From Gemmatimonadota bacterium (lineage in GTDB: Bacteria; JAAXHH01), in contig JAPOYX010000023.1 in NCBI GenBank assembly GCA_026706345.1, positions 37,256 through 101,255 of the forward strand: DNA of 64,000 bases, in the 5' to 3' direction. The notes beneath the pieces were generated by a model. It was not told the DNA's origin. It worked only from the letters and a program-made list of their open reading frames with translations, and made no database searches. Shown piece after piece: positions 51,636-59,984 of this stretch. Every line of letters begins with the position of its first letter. Position 1 is the stretch's first letter. A program made the position numbers and the translations under genes.

Positions 51636-52527
51636 GGATGATTCGCGCACGGCGAGTATGGCGAACAAGGTGAGCATGGAGAGTATGACAAACATGGAGC
51701 GTACGGAGAATACGGCGCGCGCGGAGCGGCGGGAGCGAACAGGAATCTTTGAGCGTCTGGCTCTTACTATTCGTTCTTTCTCCGTCACGCTGATCGTCTG
51801 GGTCGCGGCGGCCGGGTTCGTTGCAACGATTGGCCTGGGTGTACTGGGCGGTTGCGCAAGCGACCAGGGCGAGAGCGAAGACTACAGTGCGTCCGGAGAA
51901 TCAGGAACAGAGCACGCGGGTGCCGAAAATACTGAAACAATGTCGGACGACGGTGCCGAAAACACCGAAACAGGTTCGGCGTCCGAGGGCGAAAGCTCGG
52001 AGTCCACGTCGGACGATGAGGAAGAATCGGGAGACTTGCTGGCCCTGGACGAGACCTACGATTTCGTTCGTAAAGGCGCCCGGCTAATCCTGCGTTACGA
52101 CGCGGCAGGCAATGCGTTCCTAGGAACGGTACAGAACACCAAGGAAGGCGTGCTGAACAGGGTCAGAGTCGAAGTACATCTCTCGAACGGCACCGAACTT
52201 GGTCCGACTACGCCGGTCGAACTCGCACCGGGCGAAACCGCTGAGGTCTCACTGGCCGCGACGGCAGAATCGTTTACCGGATGGACGCCTCACGCCGAGG
52301 TCGGGGAAGACGAGCACGGGACCGGTGACGAAGGCGAGGGCGGAGAGCATGAATCCGGGGGCGAAAGTGAGCATGGATCGGGAGTCGAGGGAGGCGGAGA
52401 GCACGGAGAGGATCGTGAAAGTGGTGGTGAACATGGCGGTGGAGGCGAAGGCGGTGAGGGAGGCGGTGAACAAGGTAGCGCCGGAGAAGGCGATGAAAGT
52501 GAAGGAGAGCATGGTTCAGGAGGATGA
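51628..52527 (+). CDS. Putative lipoprotein with FxLYD-like domain and Glu/Gly/His-rich tail
   Basis: A 299-residue secreted protein. The ATG at 51628 is eight bases inside the creatininase gene and has GAGGAGAGG before it, so the two are coupled. After a charged N-terminal region of about 45 residues come a hydrophobic segment and a lipobox-like VLGGC (Cys76), so it may be a lipoprotein, although the long N-terminal region is odd. Residues 80-125 are Ser/Glu/Asp-rich. Residues 125-195 (LGTVQNTKEGVLNRVRVEVHLSNG) resemble FxLYD-type beta domains. The last 100 residues consist almost only of Gly, Glu, Ser, Asp and His in short repeats such as GGEHGEDRE, which could bind metal ions. Function unknown. 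Confidence 0.75.
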   Translation: MIRDDSRTASMANKVSMESMTNMERTENTARAERRERTGIFERLALTIRSFSVTLIVWVAAAGFVATIGLGVLGGCASDQGESEDYSASGESGTEHAGAENTETMSDDGAENTETGSASEGESSESTSDDEEESGDLLALDETYDFVRKGARLILRYDAAGNAFLGTVQNTKEGVLNRVRVEVHLSNGTELGPTTPVELAPGETAEVSLAATAESFTGWTPHAEVGEDEHGTGDEGEGGEHESGGESEHGSGVEGGGEHGEDRESGGEHGGGGEGGEGGGEQGSAGEGDESEGEHGSGG

Positions 52528-52554
52528 CGGAAGTAGATGGAGGTAAAAAACCTA

Positions 52555-53652
52555 ATGCGACCAACACCGGCCAATCCGGGCGTGAAGCAAGTTCCGCTAC
52601 TCACCTCAGACCAGATCGCCCGCTTCAAGCGCGACGGCTTCCTCGTGCTGCCCGCCGTGCTCGACCCTGAACTATGCCGCCAGGCCAGGGAAGCACTGTG
52701 GGACGCAGTGGAGACACACAACCCCGCTATGAAACGCGGCGATCCCACCACCTGGGCGCCTTTCAACGACGAAGTAAGCGGCCAACTTAATGCGAAGCGG
52801 CCCGAGATCGGCGGCGACCCCTATTTCTTCACCGAAGGCCACCGCTTCTATGTCCGCAACGGCGCTGAGCCCTTCATGCTCGACCTGGCCCCCCGGGCCC
52901 TCTGGCAGGTCGCCGAGCAACTACTTGGCCAGGGTACGGTAGTGTGGCCGGCCGGGGCGGACGAGTCCGGCATGACGACCGGGCCGTGCTTCATGTCCGA
53001 CGACATGGTGGGCGGGCTGGCCACTCACGGGATCGAAGAGACCGGGCAATGGCCCGAAAAGGGATCCTTCACCACGGAAGAAGCGCTGCGCCTGCCCAGG
53101 ACGGGTCCGGTGTGGTCTACCGGGCAAGGGACTCGCGGCCTGTACTGCACCCTGCCTGGCAGCCCGTCTCCTGGTCCGGACTACCGCGGCGCCCATTCCG
53201 ACGGCGCATGCTACGGCCGCGTCCGGTTTCAGGTGACCGCCTATGTCGACGACCTGCCGCCCGATTCCGGCGGATTCACGGTGTGGCCGGGAAGCCACAG
53301 ACGGATCTGGCGCGAACAGTGGCAGGCCTTTCTCGAAGGCGCAAAGCATATGGACGAACACCTGGCGGGACGCAAGCCCGGCTACAGCGACGCGGTAATC
53401 CAGCGCATCAAGCGCGATACACAGCCCGTCGACTGCCACGGCCCCGCCGGCACGGCGGTCCTTTGGCACACCAAGATCCTCCACATCGCCGGGCAGAATA
53501 CGTCGGCCGACATCATCCGCCAGGCGACCATCTACGGTTTCCTCAAAACGCCCGAATCCCTGCCGGACTCGCTCATGACGGATCACACCAACCTCGACAT
53601 CTGGCGGGACTGGTCCGAAGAGGTGCGTGGCATTGATGAGCGTCAGCAATAG
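52555..53652 (+). CDS. Phytanoyl-CoA dioxygenase family protein 7
   Basis: About 365 residues. Iron site: His214 and Asp216 (RGAHSDGACY) and His310 (LHIAGQN), with Arg322 for 2-oxoglutarate. The long segment before the His-x-Asp (residues 60-200, with GLYCTLPGSPSPGP) is larger than in the other copies. The first ATG is at 52537, but the second (52555) has a perfect GGAGGT 11 bases before it; either is possible. The last gene of the operon that starts at 47161. Substrate unknown. Confidence 0.88.
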   Translation: MRPTPANPGVKQVPLLTSDQIARFKRDGFLVLPAVLDPELCRQAREALWDAVETHNPAMKRGDPTTWAPFNDEVSGQLNAKRPEIGGDPYFFTEGHRFYVRNGAEPFMLDLAPRALWQVAEQLLGQGTVVWPAGADESGMTTGPCFMSDDMVGGLATHGIEETGQWPEKGSFTTEEALRLPRTGPVWSTGQGTRGLYCTLPGSPSPGPDYRGAHSDGACYGRVRFQVTAYVDDLPPDSGGFTVWPGSHRRIWREQWQAFLEGAKHMDEHLAGRKPGYSDAVIQRIKRDTQPVDCHGPAGTAVLWHTKILHIAGQNTSADIIRQATIYGFLKTPESLPDSLMTDHTNLDIWRDWSEEVRGIDERQQ

Positions 53653-53658
53653 CGCTCT

Positions 53659-53698
53659 GATTCCGGCCTCTACAGCCGTTGCGGCTTCAGCCGGAATC
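53659..53698 (+). terminator. Compound hairpin after the last metabolic gene
   Basis: GATTCCGGC pairs with GCCGGAATC nine by nine, enclosing a second stem AGCCG-TTG-CGGCT. It follows the PhyH stop by seven bases. The word GCCGGAATCTCC recurs just after it. A T run is missing, so it is a terminator or attenuator candidate only. It marks the border between the GC-rich metabolic region and the defence region. Confidence 0.4.
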
Positions 53699-53828
53699 TC
53701 CTCTTAGCCGGAATCTCCGCAAGGAAACCGCCAGGAGCCGGCGCTACCATTTCTACGACAACGGCATCTCGAACGGACTGATCAACAGCTTAACCTCTTG
53801 GATCGTATGTCATAATAGGGAGCTTCTG

Positions 53829-53846
53829 CTCGCGAGATCTCGCGAG
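53829..53846. promoter_or_regulatory. 18-bp perfect palindrome upstream of the AbiEi-like gene
   Basis: CTCGCGAGATCTCGCGAG, about 100 bp before the start at 53946. Symmetry and position suit a dimeric regulator such as a toxin-antitoxin repressor. Confidence 0.5.
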
Positions 53847-53876
53847 ATGGAAGATCGCAATGAGTATTCATTTCCC

Positions 53877-53910
53877 ATTTGTCAGATAATTATATATATT
53901 TCTGACAAAT
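53877..53910. promoter_or_regulatory. Inverted repeat operator candidate and AT-rich promoter region
   Basis: ATTTGTCAG and CTGACAAAT, nine-base perfect arms separated by 16 bases of almost pure A/T (ataattatatatattt), which offers -10-like TATATA words. It ends 36 bp before the start of the AbiEi-like gene, the usual place for autoregulation of toxin-antitoxin operons. Confidence 0.55.
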
Positions 53911-53945
53911 TACAGGAGGAGATTACGGAAATAGAGGATACAACA

Positions 53946-54548
53946 ATGCCTGGTCTTCCGAAACTCATCATGGAACACGCTTCCGAAACTTCCGAGGGGA
54001 CGCTGTTGTGCCCGAACGCCCTACTTCACCTCGGAACCCGGTCGGCGGTGGACCAGGCGTTGTCGCGCCTGGCTCGAAACGGTCGTCTGATGCGCATCTG
54101 CCAGGGTATGTACGCGCGCCCTGTAGAAACTCGCTTCGGCTTCCGGCCGCCGGCAGTTGAAAAAGTGGTTATGTCCCTGTCGGTGCTGACCGGAGAGACG
54201 ATTGTTCCCTGCGGCGGCGCTTTTGCAAACGCCTTGGGATTTACCACGCAGGTCCCGGTACGGTCGGTCTATCTGACCTCCGGGCCGGACCGGTGTCTGA
54301 AGTTCGGCGAACTGCGGGTGGAATTGCGCCACTCGCCGAGTTGGCAACTGGTTGCTCCCCACCGGAAAGGTGGCGACACTATACGCGCCCTGGTCTGGCT
54401 GGGTCCACGGGAGGTCGAGGAGCACGTCGGGATGATCAAAAACAAACTCTCCGCGGAGGACCGCCGGGAACTATTGACTTTGCGCGCGGCGATGCCGACC
54501 TGGATGGCCGAACCCGTGAGCAGGATGATTACTGACAATGCCGGATGA
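53946..54548 (+). CDS. AbiEi-type (DUF6088) antitoxin-like protein
   Basis: A 200-residue protein that matches the DUF6088/AbiEi layout: an N-terminal winged-helix segment (GTLLCPNALLHLGTRSAVDQALSRLARNGRLMRICQGMYARP) of the kind that binds operator DNA, then PCGGAFANALGFTTQVPV and a C-terminal segment ending near PTWM. In type IV systems AbiEi represses its operon and counters the AbiEii nucleotidyltransferase toxin. No AbiEii is present here; a HipA-like kinase follows instead. The open frame extends 89 codons upstream, but GAGGA seven bases before the ATG at 53946 and the family N-terminus fix the start. Codon use is less GC-rich than in the genes to the left. Confidence 0.82.
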   Translation: MPGLPKLIMEHASETSEGTLLCPNALLHLGTRSAVDQALSRLARNGRLMRICQGMYARPVETRFGFRPPAVEKVVMSLSVLTGETIVPCGGAFANALGFTTQVPVRSVYLTSGPDRCLKFGELRVELRHSPSWQLVAPHRKGGDTIRALVWLGPREVEEHVGMIKNKLSAEDRRELLTLRAAMPTWMAEPVSRMITDNAG

Positions 54549-54654
54549 CTTGCAGAATGTAACAGCAAGGCTGAAGTAACCATAGTCCGTAAACAGGAAA
54601 CGCGGTTGACCAGATTGGCCGACCGGGTTACCTTGTATGTAGTAAGGACGACAT

Positions 54655-55668
54655 ATGACACGGCGTTCACGGAAGAATCGATACACAACGACGTCCAGTA
54701 AAATCGAGGTGGATATTCGAGCAATTCCCCTTCTCCTTCCCGGGGGATGGAAGCTTTGCGGTTTAGAAGAGTTTCCGATTGTCGGCACGGTCCCGAAGAA
54801 CTATTTAGCCTACGGTGATCCTCAATCACCAACAACTACTGGTTACATTGCCAAAAGGGGGCGTTTGAAGGACTACGCACGAGAGTGCGTGACAGAGGAA
54901 ATCATATCAAAAATCGGAGTGCTGTTGCCAGTCAAGATGGCCCGTTCGAAGTTGGTTCGCATTTCGAAAGACGACGTCCGATTCCTTTCCCAGAATTTCG
55001 TAGTGCGGCGCGAATTCGAATTACTCCATGGAATTGAACTTGCAGCGCGGTATTTCCAAGCCAATCCATCTGAAGTTGAATCAGCATTCGAGTTGCAGAA
55101 TCGTGCCAGGGAGACTGATTTTTACACGATCAAAAACATATTGGAAATCCTTTCCTCATTGTATGAAAAAGACTACGGGAATCTGGAAGAAGGATTTTTC
55201 AGGATGGTTGCTTTCGATGCGTTTATCGGGGCGCCTGACAGGCACGGAATGAACTGGGGTGTTCTCGAACCTGTTGAAGGGAATGAAGGGCCTATCCGGT
55301 TCTCGCCGATTTTCGATACTGCACGGGGGCTTTTTCGCGAATACTCGGACAGTGCGTTGATCAAGCAGGCCCAAAATCAGGGACGAATGGGCTTCCTTGA
55401 AAACTATGCCAACAAGTCGCGGCCTATTTTCAGCACAGGACGGGATAATAAAGACGACCACTTTTCCCTGATCGGTTGGATTTCGTCTGAATTGCCGGAC
55501 CGGAACAGGAAGACGATTTGTCGGGTGTTCGACGCGGTGAATATACAAAAGATAGAACGGATGCTCCAGATGCGGTTTCGTAGAATCATAACCCAGGACC
55601 GAATCGGGTTTATCAGGGATCTTCTCGCATTACGAATTGACCGTCTTCGGGAGGAGGTTCGAATATGA
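54655..55668 (+). CDS. HipA-like protein kinase core (HipT-like)
   Basis: A 337-residue protein that resembles the kinase part of HipA without its N-terminal subdomain. The catalytic loop is GAPDRHGMNWGV, with Asp195 as the catalytic base and Asn200 as a metal ligand. The DFG-equivalent Asp221 is in SPIFDTARGLF. KDDHFSLIG and an N-terminal GYIAKRG...ECVTEEIISKIG segment (Lys for ATP binding, Glu) also fit. HipA-family kinases phosphorylate targets such as aminoacyl-tRNA synthetases and stop growth. AAGGA lies six bases before the ATG. The next gene overlaps by four bases and encodes the missing HipA N-terminal subdomain. Confidence 0.8.
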   Translation: MTRRSRKNRYTTTSSKIEVDIRAIPLLLPGGWKLCGLEEFPIVGTVPKNYLAYGDPQSPTTTGYIAKRGRLKDYARECVTEEIISKIGVLLPVKMARSKLVRISKDDVRFLSQNFVVRREFELLHGIELAARYFQANPSEVESAFELQNRARETDFYTIKNILEILSSLYEKDYGNLEEGFFRMVAFDAFIGAPDRHGMNWGVLEPVEGNEGPIRFSPIFDTARGLFREYSDSALIKQAQNQGRMGFLENYANKSRPIFSTGRDNKDDHFSLIGWISSELPDRNRKTICRVFDAVNIQKIERMLQMRFRRIITQDRIGFIRDLLALRIDRLREEVRI

Positions 55669-56072
55669 AGATAAGTTTCGCGGATCTACTTAACCCGAAA
55701 GCATGGGGGACAGCACTCGCTCGCGCTTCTTCAGATGCACCATCAGAGCGCAAATTGGAAGTTTATCGGCAAACCACGGACGCGCCGCGTTTGGTGGGCA
55801 CCCTGTCCCTGGACCAGGATGAGTTTGTGTTCCGTTATGTCTCGGGCTACGATATGGATCCGATCTCGGCGTTTCCAATGATTGACGAGGAATATCGATC
55901 CAGGCATCTATGGCCGTTCTTCGCCGTTCGCATCCCCCCGATAGAACGCGAGGATATGCAAGAGAAGATCTCGAGTCGGTTGCTCGAAAAAGATCAAATC
56001 ATCGAGATTCTTGGATTGGTTGCCAGGGTTTCAGTAACCAATCCTTATGAATTCAGGCTCGAGGGAGATTGA
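55665..56072 (+). CDS. HipA N-terminal subdomain protein (HipS-like)
   Basis: A 135-residue protein corresponding to the HipA N-subdomain 1: LEVYRQTTDAPRLVGTLSLDQDEFVFRY followed at a short distance by PISAFP. In the E. coli HipBST system this piece, HipS, is a separate protein that neutralises the HipT kinase. Here it lies after the kinase rather than before it. ATGA joins the two genes. Its stop is followed after two bases by the DUF433 start. Confidence 0.78.
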   Translation: MKISFADLLNPKAWGTALARASSDAPSERKLEVYRQTTDAPRLVGTLSLDQDEFVFRYVSGYDMDPISAFPMIDEEYRSRHLWPFFAVRIPPIEREDMQEKISSRLLEKDQIIEILGLVARVSVTNPYEFRLEGD

Positions 56073-56074
56073 AA

Positions 56075-56278
56075 TTGGATCGCATTACCGTACAGGCAGG
56101 CATCTTTGACGGCAAGCCGATTATTCGCAATATGCGCATCGCAGTGGAACACGTCCTGGGGATGCTCGCGTCAGATGACACGACGGAGACGATACTTCGG
56201 GAATATCCGGATCTGGAGGCAGAAGATATCCAGGCGTGTCTGCTCTTTGCCAAGCGCAAGACGCAAGAATCGGCATAA
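56075..56278 (+). CDS. DUF433 domain protein
   Basis: A 67-residue protein of the DUF433 family (DRITVQAGIFDGKPIIRNMRIAVEHVLGMLASDD...EEYPDLEAEDI-type), small proteins that often form antitoxin-like pairs with DUF5615 PIN-like nucleases. The TTG at 56075 has GGGAG seven bases before it; an earlier TTG at 56069 overlaps the previous stop. The usual DUF5615 partner is not found. A 56-codon frame starting at 56278, overlapping this stop by one base, has no recognisable domain and may be a remnant. Confidence 0.8.
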   Translation: MDRITVQAGIFDGKPIIRNMRIAVEHVLGMLASDDTTETILREYPDLEAEDIQACLLFAKRKTQESA

Positions 56279-56454
56279 TGTCCGATGAAACCCCGAAGGT
56301 ACGAGTCATACCCCCAACGTGCCTCCCCGGTCCTGATTCCATCCCCTGTATAAACCGACTTCTACCAGATAATCTGCGGCCGGAAGTACCCAGTAAATCC
56401 TCTCGTTTTCGACAGGCTTTAATCGTCTGTAATTTACCTACTGCATAATTTTAC

Positions 56455-56483
56455 TTGAGATAATTACCCGCGCTGTATATCTT
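56455..56483 (+). promoter_or_regulatory. Promoter candidate of the type I restriction-modification operon
   Basis: TTGAGA (56455-56460), 17-bp spacer and TATCTT (56478-56483). Transcription would start near 56490, which supports the second ATG of hsdS at 56513. It lies in an AT-rich 234-bp gap. Confidence 0.45.
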
Positions 56484-56512
56484 CTGTAGATATGATACAG
56501 CGACACAAACAT

Positions 56513-57118
56513 ATGCGAATCGGAGATGCCTGTGCAATCCTTACAGGCTATACTTCCCGCGGCAGACTTCTACCGGCTGAACAAGGCGGTTCGCTCACGC
56601 TCCAACTGGGAGACGTGTCTCCGGACGGTCACGTTGATCCCGACCGCCTGACGCGCGTTGCCTTCGATGATCTGCCTGAACGGTACCTCGTGGGCCGGGG
56701 CGAAGTGATCTTCCGTTCGAGGGGCGAACCGAACATCGCCGTCGCCCTGGATGATCGTTTCGTCGAACGGGCCGTGGCCGTCCTGCCCCTTTTCGTGCTA
56801 CGCCCGAAGCCGGAGATTCTCCTGCCCGAATTCCTCGCATGGGCGATCAACCAACCCGCTTCTCAGCGTCACTTCGACCGGGTAGCCCGTGGCACGACCA
56901 TGCGCATGGTGCCCCGGTCCGGCCTTGAAATCCTGGAAATAAGTGCCCCGCCAATCGAGACGCAACGCCGGATCGTTGCGGTCGACGCGCTGGCCGAACG
57001 CGAACGGCGCCTGACCATCCTCGCCGCGAACAAGCGCAGGACCATCACCGGCAAAATACTCTACGATCAGGCAACGGCAACAGATTCGGACGCGTTACGA
57101 GAAAGGAAAACGAAATGA
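56513..57118 (+). CDS. Half-size type I restriction-modification specificity subunit
   Basis: A 201-residue protein with a single target recognition domain (MRIGDACAILTGYTSRGRL, LQLGDVSPDGHVD, GTTMRMVPRSGLEILEISAPPIETQRRIV) and one conserved helix. Full HsdS has two such units; half-size forms work as dimers or as remnants. The frame opens at an ATG at 56492, but the family N-terminus begins at 56513. Its stop overlaps the hsdM start as ATGA. A full-size HsdS follows hsdM, so two specificity proteins share one methylase. Confidence 0.82.
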   Translation: MRIGDACAILTGYTSRGRLLPAEQGGSLTLQLGDVSPDGHVDPDRLTRVAFDDLPERYLVGRGEVIFRSRGEPNIAVALDDRFVERAVAVLPLFVLRPKPEILLPEFLAWAINQPASQRHFDRVARGTTMRMVPRSGLEILEISAPPIETQRRIVAVDALAERERRLTILAANKRRTITGKILYDQATATDSDALRERKTK

Positions 57119-58632
57119 CAAACCAGACCACGCAGCAGCAGGTCAACCAGACCGCCTGGGCCGCCTGCGACACCTTCCGGGGCGTCGTCGATGCCGGTCA
57201 ATACAAGGACTACATCCTCGTGATGCTGTTCCTCAAGTACATCTCGGATCTGTGGGACGACCGCGTGGAGCGCTTCCAGGAGCGTTACGGCGGCGACGAG
57301 GCCCGGATCCGCCGCAGACTGGCCCGCGAGCGCTTCGTCCTGCCCGAGGGCGCGAGTTTCTACGATCTGTACGAACGGCGCGAAGCAGCGAATATCGGCG
57401 AGTTGATCAACATCGCCCTGCAAGAGATCGAGGACGCGAACCGTTCGAAGCTCGAAGGCGTGTTCCGCAACATCGACTTCAACTCGGAAGCCAACCTCGG
57501 CCGGGTAAAGGACCGCAACCGCCGTCTCGTCAACCTGCTCCGGGATTTCGCCAACCCGGACCTCGATCTGCGTCCGTCGAAGGTGTCTGGAGACGTAATA
57601 GGGGAGTGTTACCTCTACCTCATCTCGCGTTTCGCGTCGGACGCTGGCAAGAAAGCCGGGGAATTCTACACGCCGTCCGCCGTTTCCCGGTTGCTCGCCG
57701 GTCTCGCCGCGCCGAAGCCCGGCGACACGATATGCGACCCGGCCTGCGGTTCCGGTTCGCTGCTGATCCGCGCCGCCAACGAAGTCGGTTCGGGCAACTA
57801 CGCCCTCTACGGGCAGGAGGTCAACGGCGCGACCTGGGCCCTGGCGCGGATGAACATGTTCCTGCACGCGAAGGACGCCGCGCGCATCGAGTGGTGCGAC
57901 ACGCTCAACAGCCCTGCGCTCGTCGAGGGGGATCAGCTGATGAAGTTCGACGTGGTGGTGGCCAATCCCCCCTTCTCGCTGGACAAGTGGGGCGCGGAGA
58001 ACGCGCCGAACGATCCCTTCGCCCGGTACTGGCGCGGCGTGCCGCCCAGGTCGAAGGCCGACTACGGCTTCATCACGCACATGATCGAGATCGCCAGGCG
58101 GGGCAGCGGCCGCGTCGCGGTGATCGTTCCGCACGGCGTGCTCTTCCGGGGTGGTGCCGAAGGCCGGATCCGCCAGGCGCTGATCGAGGAGAATCTGCTC
58201 GACACCGTGGTCGGCCTGCCCGCGAACCTCTTCACCACGACCGGCATTCCCGTGGCCATCCTGGTCTTCGACCGGTCGCGCGAGCAGGGCGGCGAGAACG
58301 AAGACCGCAGAGACGTGCTGTTCATCGACGCCAGCAAGGACTTCAAGCCGGGCAAGACGCAGAACGTCATGGACGACGGGCATATCGAAAAGGTCCTGGA
58401 GACCTGCCGGACCCGAGCCGAAACCGAGAAGTACGCCCACGTGGCCAGCCCGGAGGAGATCGCCGAAAACGACTACAATCTCAACATCCCCCGCTACGTC
58501 GACACCTTCGAACCGGAGGAAGAGATCGACGTCGCCGCGGTCCAGAAGGAGATCGACCAGATCGAAGCCGAACTGGTCCAAGTGCGCAAGCGGATGAAGA
58601 AATACCTCAAGGAGCTTGGCGTCGATGTCTGA
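57115..58632 (+). CDS. hsdM: Type I restriction-modification methylase subunit
   Basis: A 505-residue N6-adenine methyltransferase. The N-terminal helical domain (DTFRGVVDAGQYKDYILVMLFLKYISDLWDD) is followed by AGEFYTP, the S-adenosylmethionine motif DPACGSGSLL (Asp208) and the catalytic NPPF (Asn284). The last 60 residues are coiled and end MKKYLKELGV. HsdM with HsdS methylates the recognition site; with HsdR the complex cleaves unmodified DNA. It overlaps the half-size HsdS by four bases. A 41-codon frame from 58639 to 58764 in the gap to the next gene is not credible as a gene. Confidence 0.95.
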   Translation: MTNQTTQQQVNQTAWAACDTFRGVVDAGQYKDYILVMLFLKYISDLWDDRVERFQERYGGDEARIRRRLARERFVLPEGASFYDLYERREAANIGELINIALQEIEDANRSKLEGVFRNIDFNSEANLGRVKDRNRRLVNLLRDFANPDLDLRPSKVSGDVIGECYLYLISRFASDAGKKAGEFYTPSAVSRLLAGLAAPKPGDTICDPACGSGSLLIRAANEVGSGNYALYGQEVNGATWALARMNMFLHAKDAARIEWCDTLNSPALVEGDQLMKFDVVVANPPFSLDKWGAENAPNDPFARYWRGVPPRSKADYGFITHMIEIARRGSGRVAVIVPHGVLFRGGAEGRIRQALIEENLLDTVVGLPANLFTTTGIPVAILVFDRSREQGGENEDRRDVLFIDASKDFKPGKTQNVMDDGHIEKVLETCRTRAETEKYAHVASPEEIAENDYNLNIPRYVDTFEPEEEIDVAAVQKEIDQIEAELVQVRKRMKKYLKELGVDV

Positions 58633-58741
58633 GGGGAAATGACCGAATGGGCAACTCGTACGGGATGCTTACAAGTTCGGATCAAGGCAGCTGTAAAGGA
58701 TTACTTGATAGTTCAAATTGAGAGGAAACTAAAGGTCGAAT

Positions 58742-59974
58742 ATGGGTACAGTTCTACCACATAGAGAAGGTAGGGTTTTTCTGTCAGACCTGGGCGAATT
58801 CATCAAGGGGCGCGACATAACCAGGGCTGATCTGGTCCAATCCGGAATTCCCTGTCTGAGGTACGGCGATCTCTACACGACCTACGGCGACGTGACCGAC
58901 GAACTGACCTCGTTCGTATCCGAAGATACGGCACGAAGGGCGACGCCACTGCACCATGGCGACATCATCTTCGCGGCTTCGGGAGAGACGGCCGGGGAAA
59001 TCGGCAAGGCCGTCGCATGGTTGGGGAATGGTACGGCGGTAGCCGGCGGCGATACGATCATCTTGCGTGGCCACGGACAGGATCCCACCTTCCTGGCCCA
59101 TGCGCTGAACGCAGATGACGCGGTTAGGCAGAAGTCGAGGTTGGGCAAGGGGCATTCTGTCGTTCACATCCACGAAGCGGAGCTTGCCAAGGTTTCCGTG
59201 TTTCTGCCGCCGATTTCTGATCAGCGCAAGATTGGGGAGATCCTACGCACGTGGGATGACGCGGCTAAGAAGTTGGGGGTATTACGGACGGAGAAAGAGC
59301 GACTTCTAAGACGTTTTTACTCGGTTGTTTTTCAGCCGGGTTCACCCATCAACAGATTTTGGGCGGAATACCGAATTGGTGAATTCCTAATCCCACGTGT
59401 AGAGTATGCTCTACCTAAGGCGAATCTTCCACTCTATTCGTTGACGATTGAAGATGGTGTGACCCCCAAAACCGAACGATACAACAGAGATTTCCTGGTC
59501 AAAGATCACAATTCCAAAACTTACAAGATAGTTCATCCAGGCGATATTGTATTCAATCCATCAAACCTACGTTGGGGTGCAATCGCGCGCTCAGATGTTA
59601 ACCACGACGTACTGTTGTCTCCCATTTACGAAGTACTCGAGGTAAGTTCGGACAAAATAAACGCCGACTACCTCACGCATGCACTAACATGTCCATTTCA
59701 AATTCGTCGCTTCGCAACAAAGGTTGAAGGGACTCTATTGGAACGGATGGCTGTCAAACTAAATGCATTTCTGATGAGCAAAATCGTAGTTTCGACAGAT
59801 AAGCAAGAACAGGCAGGTTTCTCAAATCTGTTAAATTCAATGCAGGAAGAAATCCAGTTCTTATTGGAACAGTTTTCCACTGTCGTACTCCAAAAACGCG
59901 GCTTGCTTCAGAAACTGCTTTCCGGAAACGGTCGTTTAGATTCTATCGACACTCGACTACCCGTAATAAGGTGA
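58742..59974 (+). CDS. hsdS: Type I restriction-modification specificity subunit, full size
   Basis: A 410-residue HsdS with two target recognition domains. The first begins FLSDLGEFIKGRDITRADL and ends at LPPISDQRKIGEILRTWDDAAKK; the second spans about residues 205-370 and ends near TDKQEQAGFSNLLNSMQEE, each followed by a conserved helix that sets the distance between half-sites. The second half is visibly more AT-rich than the first, a sign that recognition domains have been exchanged. It is followed 10 bp later by the large NTPase gene. Confidence 0.9.
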   Translation: MGTVLPHREGRVFLSDLGEFIKGRDITRADLVQSGIPCLRYGDLYTTYGDVTDELTSFVSEDTARRATPLHHGDIIFAASGETAGEIGKAVAWLGNGTAVAGGDTIILRGHGQDPTFLAHALNADDAVRQKSRLGKGHSVVHIHEAELAKVSVFLPPISDQRKIGEILRTWDDAAKKLGVLRTEKERLLRRFYSVVFQPGSPINRFWAEYRIGEFLIPRVEYALPKANLPLYSLTIEDGVTPKTERYNRDFLVKDHNSKTYKIVHPGDIVFNPSNLRWGAIARSDVNHDVLLSPIYEVLEVSSDKINADYLTHALTCPFQIRRFATKVEGTLLERMAVKLNAFLMSKIVVSTDKQEQAGFSNLLNSMQEEIQFLLEQFSTVVLQKRGLLQKLLSGNGRLDSIDTRLPVIR

Positions 59975-59984
59975 GACCATAACG

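Noticed and set aside
53653-53945. An insertion sequence or attachment site at the left edge of the defence region
   Set aside because: No transposase or integrase frame, no terminal inverted repeats with target duplication, and no tRNA 3' end were found there; only hairpins and palindromes.
56278-56448. A 56-codon frame overlapping the DUF433 stop, in the place of a DUF5615 toxin
   Set aside because: The translation shows no DUF5615 or PIN-type motif beyond a vague PDNLRPEV; no ribosome-binding site. At most a remnant.
58639-58764. A 41-codon frame between hsdM and hsdS
   Set aside because: Its ribosome-binding site is too close to the start, it overlaps hsdS by 23 bp and it has no recognisable sequence.
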